This document shows positions 8,040 through 18,248 of a stretch of 64,000 nt of DNA, piece by piece. The notes beneath the pieces were generated by a model. It had not been told where the DNA came from. It saw nothing but the letters and a program-made list of their open reading frames with translations, and ran no database searches. A program made the position numbers and the translations under genes. The number at the start of each line of letters is the position of its first letter. The stretch's first letter is position 1. The DNA comes from Roseovarius tolerans. Lineage in GTDB: Bacteria > Pseudomonadota > Alphaproteobacteria > Rhodobacterales > Rhodobacteraceae. Location: the NCBI RefSeq assembly GCF_900109855.1, contig NZ_FOBO01000004.1, positions 208,673-272,672 on the forward strand, written 5' to 3'.

Positions 8040-8549
8040 TCATCGTATCGCTGGTTTCTCCAGCCGCAAGGCCATCACGATCAGCGCCGCCCCGCTGCCC
8101 AGAAGTTCCAGCGACAGGATCACGCCCAGTTGCAGCGTAACGCCCAGCAGAACAAGCAAACCCAGCACAACCGACAGCGCACCCGCCACAAGCACCGCCC
8201 AGAACAGCGGATCGGTCTCGTAGCGCCGTCCGATCCAGAGCTTGGCCAGCCCGCCTATAACCAGCAGCCCAACCAGCAACCAGCGCAGCAGCGTGCCATC
8301 GCCGATCGGCCCGATCAGCAGCGACAGGCCCAGGAACAGCCCCGCCGCCGCAAAGAGCGCGGCCCCGGCCCGCTCGCGAAAGGCCGAGGATTTCCAGGCT
8401 GCGCGTCCCTGCAAAAGCCCCATCAGCACCAACGCCCATCCCGCGATGGTGGTCGAGGTGATCTGCGCAGCATTCGGATTGATCAGGCCCAGCACACCGC
8501 CCGCTAATGCGACCAGCCCCGCCAACAGCCACCATAGCCAGTTTTTCAT
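8040..8549 (-). CDS. HdeD-type (DUF308) membrane protein 1
   Basis: A 169-residue integral membrane protein with about six short hydrophobic spans and almost no soluble part. It begins MKNWLWWLLAGLVALAGGVLG after a GAGGAGG ribosome-binding site. The pattern of paired helices with GLxxLINP-like turns is that of the HdeD/DUF308 family, linked in enterobacteria to acid resistance. It lies 10 bp downstream of a paralogue of the same size, suggesting a tandem duplication or hetero-oligomeric pair. Confidence 0.75.
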   Translation of the reverse strand: MKNWLWWLLAGLVALAGGVLGLINPNAAQITSTTIAGWALVLMGLLQGRAAWKSSAFRERAGAALFAAAGLFLGLSLLIGPIGDGTLLRWLLVGLLVIGGLAKLWIGRRYETDPLFWAVLVAGALSVVLGLLVLLGVTLQLGVILSLELLGSGAALIVMALRLEKPAIR

Positions 8550-8559
8550 CACCGCCTCC

Positions 8560-9078
8560 TCAGTTTGTCTGGTCCCGGGCGGCAAGGCCCAGAACGATCA
8601 GGGAAATTCCGTTCGAAATCAGCTCGATCGCCAGCAGGATACCCAGAACCACCGCCGCTGAGAACGGAAAACTCGTCAGGATCATCGCGCCCAAAGCCAG
8701 CGAGATGATCCCCGACAGGATCAACACCAGCCGGAGCCCGCCACCCGGTAGCCGAAACGCGAAGATGATCCGCAACACGCCAATGAACAGCATCAGCAGC
8801 GCCACCACGACCGTCAGTTGCAGCACGCCCTGCAACGGGTTGCTCACCAGATTGACACCGATGGCCAGAACCGCAGCGCCCAGCACGAGCGACAACAATC
8901 GCGAGCCCCAGCTGTCATCGGCAAAGATCGAGACCAGCATGAGCGCACCGATGGCGATAAAAAGATACCCGGTCAGAAGTTCCGCCGTCAGCGTCGCTGC
9001 CAGCGGGTTCAACAGGGCGATGATGCCACCGATCAGCGACAGGGCGCCGATGCCGAGCAACAGGATGGAATTCTTCAT
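8560..9078 (-). CDS. HdeD-type (DUF308) membrane protein 2
   Basis: A 172-residue paralogue of the preceding gene, starting MKNSILLLGIGALSLIGGII. Six hydrophobic segments carry the LIGGIIALLNPLAATL motif that corresponds to GLINPNAAQI in its neighbour. The start is set by alignment with the paralogue and by a purine-rich site upstream. It follows the glycerophosphodiesterase gene by 26 bp and is probably cotranscribed with it. Exact role unknown; envelope or acid-stress function is suggested by the family. Confidence 0.77.
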   Translation of the reverse strand: MKNSILLLGIGALSLIGGIIALLNPLAATLTAELLTGYLFIAIGALMLVSIFADDSWGSRLLSLVLGAAVLAIGVNLVSNPLQGVLQLTVVVALLMLFIGVLRIIFAFRLPGGGLRLVLILSGIISLALGAMILTSFPFSAAVVLGILLAIELISNGISLIVLGLAARDQTN

Positions 9079-9104
9079 TGTATGTCTCCCGAAACTGCCA
9101 AAAT

Positions 9105-10952
9105 CTATGCCTCCGAAGGCTCTGCCATTAGATCGAAACTCTCGAGCCGCAACCGGTCGCTCAGCCACAACAAAATCCGCTCCGCCAGCGACAGCGCGGC
9201 GCGCTCTTCCATCACCTGCCGCGCCAGAGCCGGTTTGTTGGTGATCAGCCCGTCCACCCCCATCGAGATCATCCGCGACATGGCGCGCGGGTCGTCCACC
9301 GTCCAGACATAGACCTGCTTGCCCGCCGCATGCGCGCGGCGCAGTAGATGCCCTGAGACCTGCCCGGTATTGACCGCCAGAAATTCGGCATCGAGCGCGC
9401 TCAGGTCACCGATTGCCCGCGCCGCGAGGATGCCCACCGGCCAATCGGGGCGCAGGGCGCGCATCTTCGCCACCCCCGCCCGCTTGAGCGACATGATCAT
9501 CACGTCATCTGCCATGCCGGTCTCTTCGACGATCTGTGCAACACGCTCTTCCAGCCGTTCGTCATGGCCGTAATACTTCAACTCGATCAGCACTTGGCCG
9601 CGCCCCTTGGCCACCTCCAGCACGTCGCGCAATGTGGGCACCCGGGCCTCCGCATAGGCAGGGTCGAACCAGCTTCCGATGTCGATCTGCGCCAGATCGT
9701 CGGGCATCGCGTTCCAGACCTTGAGCGGCACGCCCGCCTGTTTCATGAAATCGCTGTCATGGGTGACGATCACGGTGCCGTCGGCGATCTCCTGCACGTC
9801 GATCTCAACCCAGTCGGCGCGATCCTCCAGCGCCTTTTCCACGGCGGCCAGCGTATTCTCGGGCCGCGCCGCCGCCGCACCGCGATGCGCGATGATCTCG
9901 ACCGCCTGCGGGGCCGCAAGACGCCCCGCCAGATCGCCCAGAACCGAAACCGCGCCCAAACCCGCCACGCCCGCCGCGATGGCAAGCCCGGTCAGAACCA
10001 GTGCAGCGCCGCCCGGCGCGCTGTCCTGCTGCGGTGCCAGAACCTTGGGGGCTACGCTGCGATGCAAATCATCCAACAGCACCGCCAGCGCGCCGTTGGA
10101 CACCGCTGCCAGAACCGCATTGGCCAGCGACCAAAGAGCGAGCGTAAGAAGCGCGGCCAGCACGACCCCGGTGAGGCTTGGCAGCGCCAGCGCCTGCGCG
10201 CCCGACCCGAATACGCCGATCAGCGCCGCGACCCCGGCGGCAAGCGCCAAACGCAGCGCAAGCCAGCCAAGGATGCGCCGGATCACCGCGCCGCGCCGCG
10301 CGCCCAGATGTGCCTCGCTCTGCGCAAAGCAGTCGCGCGCGGGCACCCCGTCGATCAGCCGCAGATGCAGGGCCAGCGCCCAGCCCGATAGCCGACAGAC
10401 CAGCAGCCCCGCCATGATCAGGACGAGCGTGCCGATCACACCTGCAGCCAGCAGAAACTCTGGCGGCCAGTAGGTCAGGTAATAGTTGATGTCGTGCGCC
10501 CGAAGTGTGAGCACCGCCACCGCCGCGCCCAACGCCAGAAACGGCAGGGCCAGCAGCGCCACCCGCAGCACCAGCCGCAGAGCAACGCCAAACACCGCCC
10601 CTAACCGGGGCAGCACTAGCCTCCAGGCCGTCGCAAGCGTGGGCCAGAGCCCAGTCACGGGCTGCCGCAAGGCCGCCGTCATCAATGCAAGATCGAGCAC
10701 CGCTGCGACAATCAGAACGCCCGCCACGGCCAATGCGCCAAGCGCCCCCAAGGGGGATAGCACAAAGCCTGCGATATCCTGATCGGTCAGCGCCGAATCC
10801 CCCGACCAGCGCAGCGCAAGGCCAAGGATCACCCCTGCAAGCGGCAGCATCAGAACCGAGACAGCCAACCGCACACTCAAATGCAGCGCCGTGAACAGCA
10901 GCACGTCCGACAAAGCACGACGATAGGCCGGAAGGACCGCGCGCAGCCCCAC
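9105..10952 (-). CDS. glycerophosphodiester phosphodiesterase with N-terminal membrane domain
   Basis: A 615-residue two-part protein. Residues 1 to about 340 hold roughly eight membrane spans, the membrane domain found fused to some GlpQ-type enzymes. The C-terminal 250 residues are a GDPD TIM barrel with the metal/catalytic signature HRGAAAARPENT, then EIDVQ and VTHD, and DLAQIDIGSWF. It should hydrolyse glycerophosphodiesters from phospholipid turnover at the membrane. The GTG start lies 3 bases after the RND pump stop codon and the gene is probably in the same transcript. Location of the active site relative to the membrane is not determined. Confidence 0.85.
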   Translation of the reverse strand: MGLRAVLPAYRRALSDVLLFTALHLSVRLAVSVLMLPLAGVILGLALRWSGDSALTDQDIAGFVLSPLGALGALAVAGVLIVAAVLDLALMTAALRQPVTGLWPTLATAWRLVLPRLGAVFGVALRLVLRVALLALPFLALGAAVAVLTLRAHDINYYLTYWPPEFLLAAGVIGTLVLIMAGLLVCRLSGWALALHLRLIDGVPARDCFAQSEAHLGARRGAVIRRILGWLALRLALAAGVAALIGVFGSGAQALALPSLTGVVLAALLTLALWSLANAVLAAVSNGALAVLLDDLHRSVAPKVLAPQQDSAPGGAALVLTGLAIAAGVAGLGAVSVLGDLAGRLAAPQAVEIIAHRGAAAARPENTLAAVEKALEDRADWVEIDVQEIADGTVIVTHDSDFMKQAGVPLKVWNAMPDDLAQIDIGSWFDPAYAEARVPTLRDVLEVAKGRGQVLIELKYYGHDERLEERVAQIVEETGMADDVMIMSLKRAGVAKMRALRPDWPVGILAARAIGDLSALDAEFLAVNTGQVSGHLLRRAHAAGKQVYVWTVDDPRAMSRMISMGVDGLITNKPALARQVMEERAALSLAERILLWLSDRLRLESFDLMAEPSEA

Positions 10953-10955
10953 CGG

Positions 10956-13900
10956 TCAGGTCTCCGCTTCGGTGGATTTGTTCCCTTTCAATCTCTCCCG
11001 CAAGGATTGGAATATCACGTAGAGCGCCGGGATCACGAAGATGCCCACCAGTGCCGCCGCCAGCATGCCGCCTGCCACGCCCGTGCCGACGGCGCGGCGC
11101 GACAGCATCGAGGCACCTTCCGCCGTGACCAGCGGGATAAGCCCGGCGATAAAGGCGAAAGATGTCATCATCACCGCCCGGAACCGCGCGCCCGCGCCCT
11201 GCACGGCGGCATCGAGAATGGTCTCCCCCGCCTCGCGCCGTGCCTTGGCGAATTCCACGATCAGGATGGCGTTCTTCGCCGCCAGCGCCAACAGCACCAC
11301 CAGCCCGATCTGCGCGTAGATATTAAAGGGGAGCCCCGCCAAGAGCAGCGCCGCAATCGCCCCCGCCACGCCGAACACCACCGATAGCATCACCGGCACC
11401 GGCACCGTCCAACTCTCGTAAAGGGCCACAAGGAACAGATAGGCAAAGAGCATCGCAAGCACGAGGATCATCGTCGTCTGCCCCGCCGCCTGCTTTTCCT
11501 GCAACGCGGTGCCGGTCCACTCGTAATCAAAGCCCGGCGGCAGATTGGCCTCGGCCACCTCTTCCATCGCCGCCAGCGCGGCCCCAGATGACAGACCCGG
11601 CGCGGGGTTGCCGCTGATCTTGGCGGCGCGCTGATTGTTGTAGCGCGAGAGCGACATCGGCCCGGTGATATAGTCGGCACGGGCAAATGCCCCGATGGGC
11701 ACCATTTCTCCGGACGCGCCGCGCACCTGAATGCGCCCGATATCGTCCACGGCGTCACGATATTCGGGCGCGGCGCTCATCCGCACCTGCCACGAGCGGC
11801 CGAACAGATTGAAATCGTTGATATAGGCCGAGCCGAGCGTCGGTTGCAGCGCGGCAAACACGTCCGACACGGGGATGCCCAGCGCATAGAGCCGCTCGCG
11901 GTCGATCTCAAGAAAGAGCTGCGGGCTGTTGGCCGAGAAGGTGCTGTAGACCCCCGCGAGCGTCGGATTGCCATTGGCGGCGAACGAGAGCCCCCGCGCG
12001 GTTTCGGCCAGTTCCTGCGGCGTGCGCCCCTGCGTGTCGAGCAGTTGCATCTCAAAGCCCGACCCGGTGCCAAGCCCAGCAATCGGCGGCAGGTTGAAGG
12101 CAATGACCTGCGCCGAGCGAATGGCCGCACCCTGACGGATGGCCTGCTCGATCACGTTGAAAACGCTTGTCTCTTCGGTCGTGCGTTCGGCGAATTCCTG
12201 CATCGACACCAGCGCAAAGGCGGCGTTCGACCTGGTGATGCCGTCCAGGAGCGAAAAGCCCGCGACCGAGGTGACGGACTCGACCCCCGGCAGGCCCAGC
12301 AATATCTCTTCCACCTCGCGCTGCGCCGCGATGGTGCGGGTGACCGAGGCCGCCTCGGGCAGGCGCGTCTCAACGATGAACGAGCCCTGATCCTCGGACG
12401 GCAGGAACCCCGTCGGCACCGCCTTGAACAGCCCGCCGGTCAGCGCAATGGCCCCGATCAGCAGCGCCAGCCCAAGCACCGCGCGCCGCGCGATGGACCC
12501 GGCGACCCGCGCATAACCGTCGCGCGCACCGTCGATGCTGCGAGAAATCCGCCCCATTATTCCCTTTTTCGGCCCGTGATGCGGCTTTAGCAGGATCGCG
12601 CAGAGCGCGGGCGACAGGGTAAGCGCGTTGATCGCCGAGATTACCATCGACACGGAAACGGCGACCGCAAATTGCTGGAACAACTGCCCGGATATTCCCG
12701 GAATGAACGCCACCGGCACAAAGACCGACAGCAACACGAGCGTCGTTGCGACAATCGCGCCGGTGATCTCGGACATCGCCGCCGAAGAGGCCTCGGCCGG
12801 TGACATCCCGGGGTTTCCCTCCATCTTGGCCTCGACCGCCTCGACCACCACAATGGGGTCATCAACCACGATCCCGATGGCCAGAACCATCGCCAGCAGC
12901 GACACCGTATTGAGCGAAAATCCCATCGCCTGCATCACCGCAAAACTGCCGACCAGCGCCACCGGCACGGCAATCAGCGGGACCAGCGTGGCGCGCAGCG
13001 AACCAAGGAAGATGAACACCACGATCACCACGAGGACGAAAGCCTCGATCAAGGTCTTTTGCACCTCGTGGATGCTTTCCTTGACGAAGGTGGAACTGTC
13101 CGAGACGATGTCATAGGCCATGCCGTCGGGGAATCCTGCTGCCACATCCTGCATCATCGCCTTGGCGGCGTCGGCGGCGGCAATGGCGTTGCCACCCGGC
13201 GCAAGATAGAGGCCGATCAGCGTCGCTGGCTTGCCATCAAAACTGGTCACGACATCAGAGCTTTTCTCGCCCAGCGTCACCTCTGCCACATCGCGCACGC
13301 GCACGACGCTGCCATCGCTGCCCGCGCGCAGTATGATCGCGCCGAATTCCTCGGGGCTCGACAGCCGCCCCTTGGTCGATAGGTTGAGCTGCAATCCCGG
13401 ATCCTCGGTCACCGGCTGTCCGCCGACCCGCCCGATGGCGGCCTGAAGGTTCTGACTCTTGAGAGCCGCGCTCACATCGGTGGGCGTGAGGTTCAGCGCC
13501 GCGAGCCGGTCCACATCCAGATTGACGCGCATCGCGAACTCATTGGCCCCGAACATCGAGGCATCGCCCACCCCCTCGACCCGCTTGAGCCGGTCCATGA
13601 GGTTGAGCCGGGCATAGTTCGTAAGATCACGGCCCTCAAGCGCGTCGCTTTCGGCATAAAGTGCGATGCCCATCAGCAGCGACGACGATTTCTTGGCGAC
13701 CTTCACGCCGGTCTGACGCACCTCCGACGGCAAGAGCGGCTCTGCCAATGACACCCGGTTCTGCACGTTCACCGTGGCGATATCAGGATCTGTGCCCACC
13801 TCGAAGCTGATGCTGAGGATATAGGTGCCATCTGCGCCCGAGGTTGAGGACATGTAGATCATGTCGTCGACGCCCACGACCTGATCCTCGATCACCTGTG

Positions 13901-14087
13901 CGACGGTCTGCTCCACCACCTCGGACCCGGCGCCGGGATAGCTTGCGGTGACCGAGACCTGCGGCGGCACGATATCGGGGAACTGCTCCACCGGCATCTT
14001 GCTCAGCGCGATAAAGCCGGCAAGGAAAAGGACAATGGAAATCACCCCGGCAAAGCGGGGGCGCTTGATAAAGGTATCTGCCAGCAT
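10956..14087 (-). CDS. RND efflux transporter, HAE1/AcrB family
   Basis: A 1043-residue protein, the full length expected for an AcrB-type pump, starting [17 protein letters not shown]. It has twelve spans in two repeats, the proton-relay Asp pair in span 4 ([13 protein letters not shown], about residue 405), [15 protein letters not shown] porter motifs, and the terminal segment [11 protein letters not shown]. It exports hydrophobic or amphiphilic compounds from the inner membrane and periplasm with the adaptor encoded 3 bases upstream. No outer-membrane TolC-type gene is nearby, so a channel encoded elsewhere is presumably used. Confidence 0.95.
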   Translation of the reverse strand: MLADTFIKRPRFAGVISIVLFLAGFIALSKMPVEQFPDIVPPQVSVTASYPGAGSEVVEQTVAQVIEDQVVGVDDMIYMSSTSGADGTYILSISFEVGTDPDIATVNVQNRVSLAEPLLPSEVRQTGVKVAKKSSSLLMGIALYAESDALEGRDLTNYARLNLMDRLKRVEGVGDASMFGANEFAMRVNLDVDRLAALNLTPTDVSAALKSQNLQAAIGRVGGQPVTEDPGLQLNLSTKGRLSSPEEFGAIILRAGSDGSVVRVRDVAEVTLGEKSSDVVTSFDGKPATLIGLYLAPGGNAIAAADAAKAMMQDVAAGFPDGMAYDIVSDSSTFVKESIHEVQKTLIEAFVLVVIVVFIFLGSLRATLVPLIAVPVALVGSFAVMQAMGFSLNTVSLLAMVLAIGIVVDDPIVVVEAVEAKMEGNPGMSPAEASSAAMSEITGAIVATTLVLLSVFVPVAFIPGISGQLFQQFAVAVSVSMVISAINALTLSPALCAILLKPHHGPKKGIMGRISRSIDGARDGYARVAGSIARRAVLGLALLIGAIALTGGLFKAVPTGFLPSEDQGSFIVETRLPEAASVTRTIAAQREVEEILLGLPGVESVTSVAGFSLLDGITRSNAAFALVSMQEFAERTTEETSVFNVIEQAIRQGAAIRSAQVIAFNLPPIAGLGTGSGFEMQLLDTQGRTPQELAETARGLSFAANGNPTLAGVYSTFSANSPQLFLEIDRERLYALGIPVSDVFAALQPTLGSAYINDFNLFGRSWQVRMSAAPEYRDAVDDIGRIQVRGASGEMVPIGAFARADYITGPMSLSRYNNQRAAKISGNPAPGLSSGAALAAMEEVAEANLPPGFDYEWTGTALQEKQAAGQTTMILVLAMLFAYLFLVALYESWTVPVPVMLSVVFGVAGAIAALLLAGLPFNIYAQIGLVVLLALAAKNAILIVEFAKARREAGETILDAAVQGAGARFRAVMMTSFAFIAGLIPLVTAEGASMLSRRAVGTGVAGGMLAAALVGIFVIPALYVIFQSLRERLKGNKSTEAET

Positions 14088-14090
14088 GGA

Positions 14091-15185
14091 TCAGCCCTCG
14101 GGTGCGGCGGCATCGACCGCGCTGCCGGGGCGAACCTTGTTCACGCCCTCGGTGATCACGCGCTCGCCCTCGCTCAGGCCCTCGGCGATAACGGCAAAGC
14201 CTTGCGCATTGCGGCGCACGGTGACGCGGCGCTGCTCGGCCACCTCGCCCTCGCCCACCACCAGTACAAAGGCCCCTTGAATGTCTCGCTGCACCGCCTG
14301 CGCCGGGATCGCCAATTCGCCCTCGGCCGTGTCAGAGGTCAGCGTCACGCGCACCAGTTCACCATCGAGCAAACGCCCATCGGAATTGGCGAACCGTGCG
14401 CGCAGCGTCACGCTGTCGGTGCCCGAATTGACCCGGCTGTCCACGAAATCGATATCGCCCGGCGCGCCATAGACCGTGCCATTGGCCAGCGTCAGGCTGA
14501 CCGCGGCGTCTTTCGAGGCCTCGCCGCGTTCGACTCGTTCGAGGAAATCCCGCAACACTGCGGTCGGCACCGCGAATTCGGCATGGATCGGATCAAGCTG
14601 CACCAACGTCGCCAGCGCGCCCGCTTCCGGCCCGACAAGCGCGCCTTCGTCCATCGCGCTGTCGCCGATGCGCCCCGCGAAAGGCGCCTTGATTTCCGTG
14701 TAGGACAGGTTGGTGCGCGCCCGGTCGAGTGACGCTTCGAGCCGCAGCACATCCGCCTCCGCGGTCGCAAGCGCGGCCTCCGCCTGATCGAGACGCGCCT
14801 GCGCCCCGGCCTCGCGCGCGACGAGTTCTCCCTGTCTGTCCCGTTCGATCCGCGCCAGATCTCGCTGTGCCTGCGCCGCGCCCAGCGCACCCTCGGCCTC
14901 GCGCGCCGCCGCCTCGTATAGATCCCTCTCGATCACGAACAGCGTCTGGTCCTGAATCACCTCGGCACCCGGAGCAAATCCGATCTCCTCGATCACGCCA
15001 GACACCCGCGCGACAAGCGCCACCCGGCGATTGGCATCCAGACGACCGTTGAAATCAGAGGTTTCCGCAAGATCGCGCGTCATCGCCTCGACTGCAACCA
15101 CGGCTGCGGGCGGCGCGCCTTCCTGTGAAATTAAGGCACTGCCAAGGGATGCGACAGCAACTGACAATAAAAGTGTTCTAATCAT
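14091..15185 (-). CDS. RND periplasmic adaptor (membrane fusion protein)
   Basis: A 364-residue MFP with an N-terminal signal or anchor (MIRTLLLSVAVASLGSAL). It has a barrel-sandwich half (FNGRLDANRRVALVARVSG), a long alanine/glutamate-rich coiled-coil hairpin at about residues 90-150 (EAEGALGAAQAQRDLARIE), the return half (YTEIKAPFAGRIGDSAMDEG), and beta-barrel and membrane-proximal domains. It links the downstream RND pump to an outer-membrane channel. The ATG chosen is two codons after an in-frame GTG; either could be used. Confidence 0.93.
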   Translation of the reverse strand: MIRTLLLSVAVASLGSALISQEGAPPAAVVAVEAMTRDLAETSDFNGRLDANRRVALVARVSGVIEEIGFAPGAEVIQDQTLFVIERDLYEAAAREAEGALGAAQAQRDLARIERDRQGELVAREAGAQARLDQAEAALATAEADVLRLEASLDRARTNLSYTEIKAPFAGRIGDSAMDEGALVGPEAGALATLVQLDPIHAEFAVPTAVLRDFLERVERGEASKDAAVSLTLANGTVYGAPGDIDFVDSRVNSGTDSVTLRARFANSDGRLLDGELVRVTLTSDTAEGELAIPAQAVQRDIQGAFVLVVGEGEVAEQRRVTVRRNAQGFAVIAEGLSEGERVITEGVNKVRPGSAVDAAAPEG

Positions 15186-15286
15186 TTCCACCCCATCAAG
15201 CGCAAAATCGCTGCTCGAACGATACCCGATAGATCTCCGGAGTCACCTGAAAACGTGCATTCTCAATTTTTTGCTGAACGCCCTGT

Positions 15287-15745
15287 TCAAACCTCGCTCA
15301 TGAGAATGGCGTTTGGCCACGCGCTCAGAACCACTACCGAGGGCAGCTCCGACGTTCGTTCGAAATCGATAGACCGACACCTTGGGCCACTAGCGAAGTT
15401 GATCGCGCCGGGGATCGTGCCACCCTGAAACCAGTCGGGCGTCCGGCTGTCCACGACCACTGACCCTGGGTCTTGTAACATCTCCAGAAGCTCAAGCTCC
15501 CCGATCGTTGATACGCCCGGGGCCGGGCTCATCGCCTGGATGCAGAATTCCGGACACTGGCGCGAGGTGCGTGCCCACTGGCCGGTAATCTCGTTAGAAG
15601 GATCCTGAACGCGGTCGATCACTTGCGGGCCACTTTCGGTCTGCACGGTCACTTGAGGCATCGATTTCGTGATCCCCAGTGTAGGGTCAGCCTGCGCCGC
15701 ACCAGCGATAAGTGCGGCCGAAAAAGCAGTGGTGAATGTCTTCAT
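15287..15745 (-). pseudogene. secreted rhodanese-domain protein, C-terminally broken
   Basis: A signal peptide (MKTFTTAFSAALIAGAAQA) leads into a PQxxG-repeat region and the first half of a rhodanese-like domain ending SVVVDSRTPDWFQGGTIPGAINF. After that point the expected helix, the active-site Cys loop and the last strands are missing. They are replaced by about 30 residues without family resemblance before the stop. No catalytic Cys remains in a rhodanese loop. The gene ends in a 100-bp region between the RND genes and itself, so I read it as truncated by rearrangement. It could still be expressed as a secreted fragment. Confidence 0.65.
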
Positions 15746-15853
15746 TCTTTCCTACAGCCTGGGTGCCCATACAGCGTGCGCGACGCTAGTCGACTATTCG
15801 CTAACCCGTTGCACCTCCAACTCACGGCAAGCACCGTGGCTGTGGGACATGCA

Positions 15854-16600
15854 TCAGAGGATCTGGCTGAGAAACTCCCTGGTGCGGGGGTCCTGCGCGT
15901 TCTTGAAGAAGGTCTCCGGCGGGCCGTGTTCGACAATGATACCGCGATCTGTAAAGTAGATGTGGTCTGCGACCTCTCGGGCAAAGGCCATTTCGTGGGT
16001 GACGAGGATACAGGTCATCCCCTCTTCAGCCAGATCCTTGATGGTCTGCAGGACCTCACCGACGGTCTCGGGATCAAGTGCTGCGGTGACCTCATCGAAT
16101 AGCATTACGTCAGGCTGCATTGCCAAGGATCGTGCGATGGCGACACGTTGCTGCTGCCCTCCGGAGAGTTCACCGGGATACGCACCTTCCTTGCCCTCGA
16201 GACGCACCTTTTTCAACAAGGCCCGTGCGGTCGCTTCAGCCTTTGCCTTGTCCTGTTTCAGCACGCGCACCGGTGCCATCATGACATTTTGCAACGCGGT
16301 CTTGTGCGGAAACAGGTTGTATTGCTGAAACACCATGCCGACTTTCTTGCGCAACTCCAGCTTGTCCAGGTTGGGGTCGTTCACCTCTTGCCCCTCGACG
16401 AGGATAGATCCCTGCTGAATGTCGTTGAGCGCATTGACGCAGCGGATCAGTGTCGATTTGCCGGACCCTGATGGGCCGATGATGCAGATCACATCACCTT
16501 TCATCACATCAAGCGATACGCCGTTCAAAACCTTGAGCGTGCCAAAGGACTTGTGGACGTCCTTCAGTGAGACCATCGGTTCGGCAGGGGTCCAACTCAT
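15854..16600 (-). CDS. polar amino-acid ABC transporter ATP-binding protein
   Basis: A 248-residue ABC ATPase of the GlnQ/HisP type. It shows Walker A GPSGSGKST near residue 42, the Q-loop VFQQYNLFPHKTA, the signature LSGGQQQRVAIARSL, Walker B VMLFDEVTAALDPE and the switch His in VTHEMAFA. The usual DEPTSALD is DEVTAALD here. It is the last gene of a four-gene minus-strand importer operon (binding protein, two permeases, ATPase) and starts 9 bases after the second permease stop. Confidence 0.95.
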   Translation of the reverse strand: MSWTPAEPMVSLKDVHKSFGTLKVLNGVSLDVMKGDVICIIGPSGSGKSTLIRCVNALNDIQQGSILVEGQEVNDPNLDKLELRKKVGMVFQQYNLFPHKTALQNVMMAPVRVLKQDKAKAEATARALLKKVRLEGKEGAYPGELSGGQQQRVAIARSLAMQPDVMLFDEVTAALDPETVGEVLQTIKDLAEEGMTCILVTHEMAFAREVADHIYFTDRGIIVEHGPPETFFKNAQDPRTREFLSQIL

Positions 16601-16609
16601 TTCATTTCC

Positions 16610-17446
16610 TTAGTTGATGACTGCGAATTTGCGTTCCAGCCGAACGGTGAAACGTGCGATGGGATAACAGTAGGCGAAGAACAACAAGAGGACGAACCCG
16701 TAGAACGGCGCCAGCAATTCAGGACGACCGCCTTCTGCGGCGAGCGCCTGTCCGGTCAGGGTCATGACCTCTGAAACGCCGACGATCGAGGCCAGAACCG
16801 TTGCCATAGTCAGAATGGAATAGAGATTCATCCAGGGCGGCAGCATGCGCTTGACGCATTGCGGCAGGATGATCAGCCATAGGGTTTGCCGCCGCGAATA
16901 GGCAAGGCTTTCAGCGGCCTCCCATTGTCCGCTGGGCAGCGATCTGACGGCCCCGCGCACGATCTCGGAGACGTTCGCCATCACCGGCAGCGACAGGCCA
17001 AGAATGGCTTTGAACCAGTCGGGGAACGGTATCGAAACGCCCAGAAGGTTGATCTCGAACGGTAACAGGAACATCGCGAAGAACAGTAGGACCAGCCAGG
17101 GGGCGTTGCGAAAGAACTGTGTGAGGAACCAAGAGACGCCGCGTGTCGCCCGTGAGAGCGATATCTGTCCGAGCCCCAGCAACGTGCCGAGCGCCGTTCC
17201 GAGGGCCATCGCGAGAAATGAGATGGCGAGATTGAAGATGAAGCCCTGCAACAACAAGGGCACCCAATCGAGAAGAACAGCAAACGGGGTCAACAGCGGC
17301 ACGCCTGCCTGAGCAAAGGCAAGTGATGGTCCGAAAAAGACCAGGAGTGCGATCACCACGATGTGCCAAGGTCGGAACCCCAAGAGCGGTTCCGGCTCGC
17401 GCGGTTTGAAAGGCTTCATCACGGGAAGGTCGGTCTTATAGCTCAT
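16610..17446 (-). CDS. polar amino-acid ABC transporter permease 2
   Basis: A 278-residue inner-membrane permease of the HisM/GlnP family starting MSYKTDLPVMKPFK. It has an N-terminal extra span and then the five-span core; FLTQFFRNAPWLVLLFF matches the family FRGTPLLVQ region. The EAA loop reads EAAESLAYSRRQTLWLIILP. The start codon overlaps the upstream permease stop by one base (TAATG), indicating translational coupling. It pairs with the other permease to form the translocation pore. Confidence 0.93.
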   Translation of the reverse strand: MSYKTDLPVMKPFKPREPEPLLGFRPWHIVVIALLVFFGPSLAFAQAGVPLLTPFAVLLDWVPLLLQGFIFNLAISFLAMALGTALGTLLGLGQISLSRATRGVSWFLTQFFRNAPWLVLLFFAMFLLPFEINLLGVSIPFPDWFKAILGLSLPVMANVSEIVRGAVRSLPSGQWEAAESLAYSRRQTLWLIILPQCVKRMLPPWMNLYSILTMATVLASIVGVSEVMTLTGQALAAEGGRPELLAPFYGFVLLLFFAYCYPIARFTVRLERKFAVIN

Positions 17447-18189
17447 TAGCCAAACCCCGGAATTCTCATCGCGCGCTCCCAACGGTTCATGCCGCCCACG
17501 AGGATGCCGACCAAGACAAAATACGCCAGAAGGAGGAAGATCATCATCTCGGTGACGTTCACGTTGTCGGACCATATTTGGTTGGCCTCGTAGAGCATCT
17601 CGGGCACGGCAATCGCATAGGCGAGTGTGGTTGTCTTGACCAGGTTGACGAGGTTGTTGTTGAGCGCCGGCAAAACCACCCTGAACGCCAGAGGCAGCGT
17701 CACATCACGGTAGATCTGCAGTCTCGAAAACCCGAGAGCCTCTGCCGCTTCGACGGTGGATTTCGGCACCGCCTCGATCCCAGAGCGGAATATCTCGACA
17801 TTGAAGGCCCCGGCGAAGAAGGACAGCGATATAGCCGCCCAGGCGAAACTGCCCAGAATCGGCGATTGGCCGCCCCAATCGTTCTCCACCGTTGGCAGCA
17901 TCGTCCCGATGGCGAAATAAAAGAAATATAGCTGAACCAGCGGCGGGGTGTTGCGAAATAGCTGGATATACCCGTTGACGATACGACGGGTCCATTTGAA
18001 AGATGACCCTTGCAGCCACGCCCCGACCACCCCGATGAGCACTGAAAAGAACAAACAGACTAGCGAAAGCCGGATCGTCGTGAAGAATCCGTCGACCATC
18101 CGATTGCGGTCATACGCATCGTAAAGAAATGGCAGGTTTATGCCGGTTTCGTCGTAGAGAACACGAAACCATTCAAAGATGACGTCCAT
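17446..18189 (-). CDS. polar amino-acid ABC transporter permease 1
   Basis: A 247-residue permease starting MDVIFEWFRVLYDETG. The conserved permease segment is GYIQLFRNTPPLVQLYFFYF and the EAA loop is EAAEALGFSRLQIYRDVTLP. Five core spans are present. It follows the binding-protein gene after a 59-bp gap that contains a strong hairpin, and overlaps the second permease by one base. Together with the cognate ATPase it should import an amino acid or related cationic or polar compound. Confidence 0.93.
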   Translation of the reverse strand: MDVIFEWFRVLYDETGINLPFLYDAYDRNRMVDGFFTTIRLSLVCLFFSVLIGVVGAWLQGSSFKWTRRIVNGYIQLFRNTPPLVQLYFFYFAIGTMLPTVENDWGGQSPILGSFAWAAISLSFFAGAFNVEIFRSGIEAVPKSTVEAAEALGFSRLQIYRDVTLPLAFRVVLPALNNNLVNLVKTTTLAYAIAVPEMLYEANQIWSDNVNVTEMMIFLLLAYFVLVGILVGGMNRWERAMRIPGFG

Positions 18190-18215
18190 GTCGGAGGCGC
18201 TCCGGGGCAGAATTG

Positions 18216-18242
18216 GCTGGCGAAGCAGAAGGCTTCGCCAGC
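18216..18242 (-). terminator. strong hairpin after the ABC binding-protein gene
   Basis: Perfect 11-bp arms, with inner part CTGGCGAAGC and GCTTCGCCAG, enclose a 5-base loop. It lies between the binding-protein stop and the first permease start. There is no T-run on the minus strand, so it probably protects the 3' end of the binding-protein mRNA or partly reduces permease expression, as in many binding-protein-dependent operons. Confidence 0.6.
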
Positions 18243-18248
18243 TGTAGT

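Noticed and set aside
8002..8535. A glycine/alanine-rich minus-strand frame overlapping HdeD protein 1
   Set aside because: It is another frame of the same strand; the paralogue alignment and ribosome-binding site support the 8040-8549 frame.
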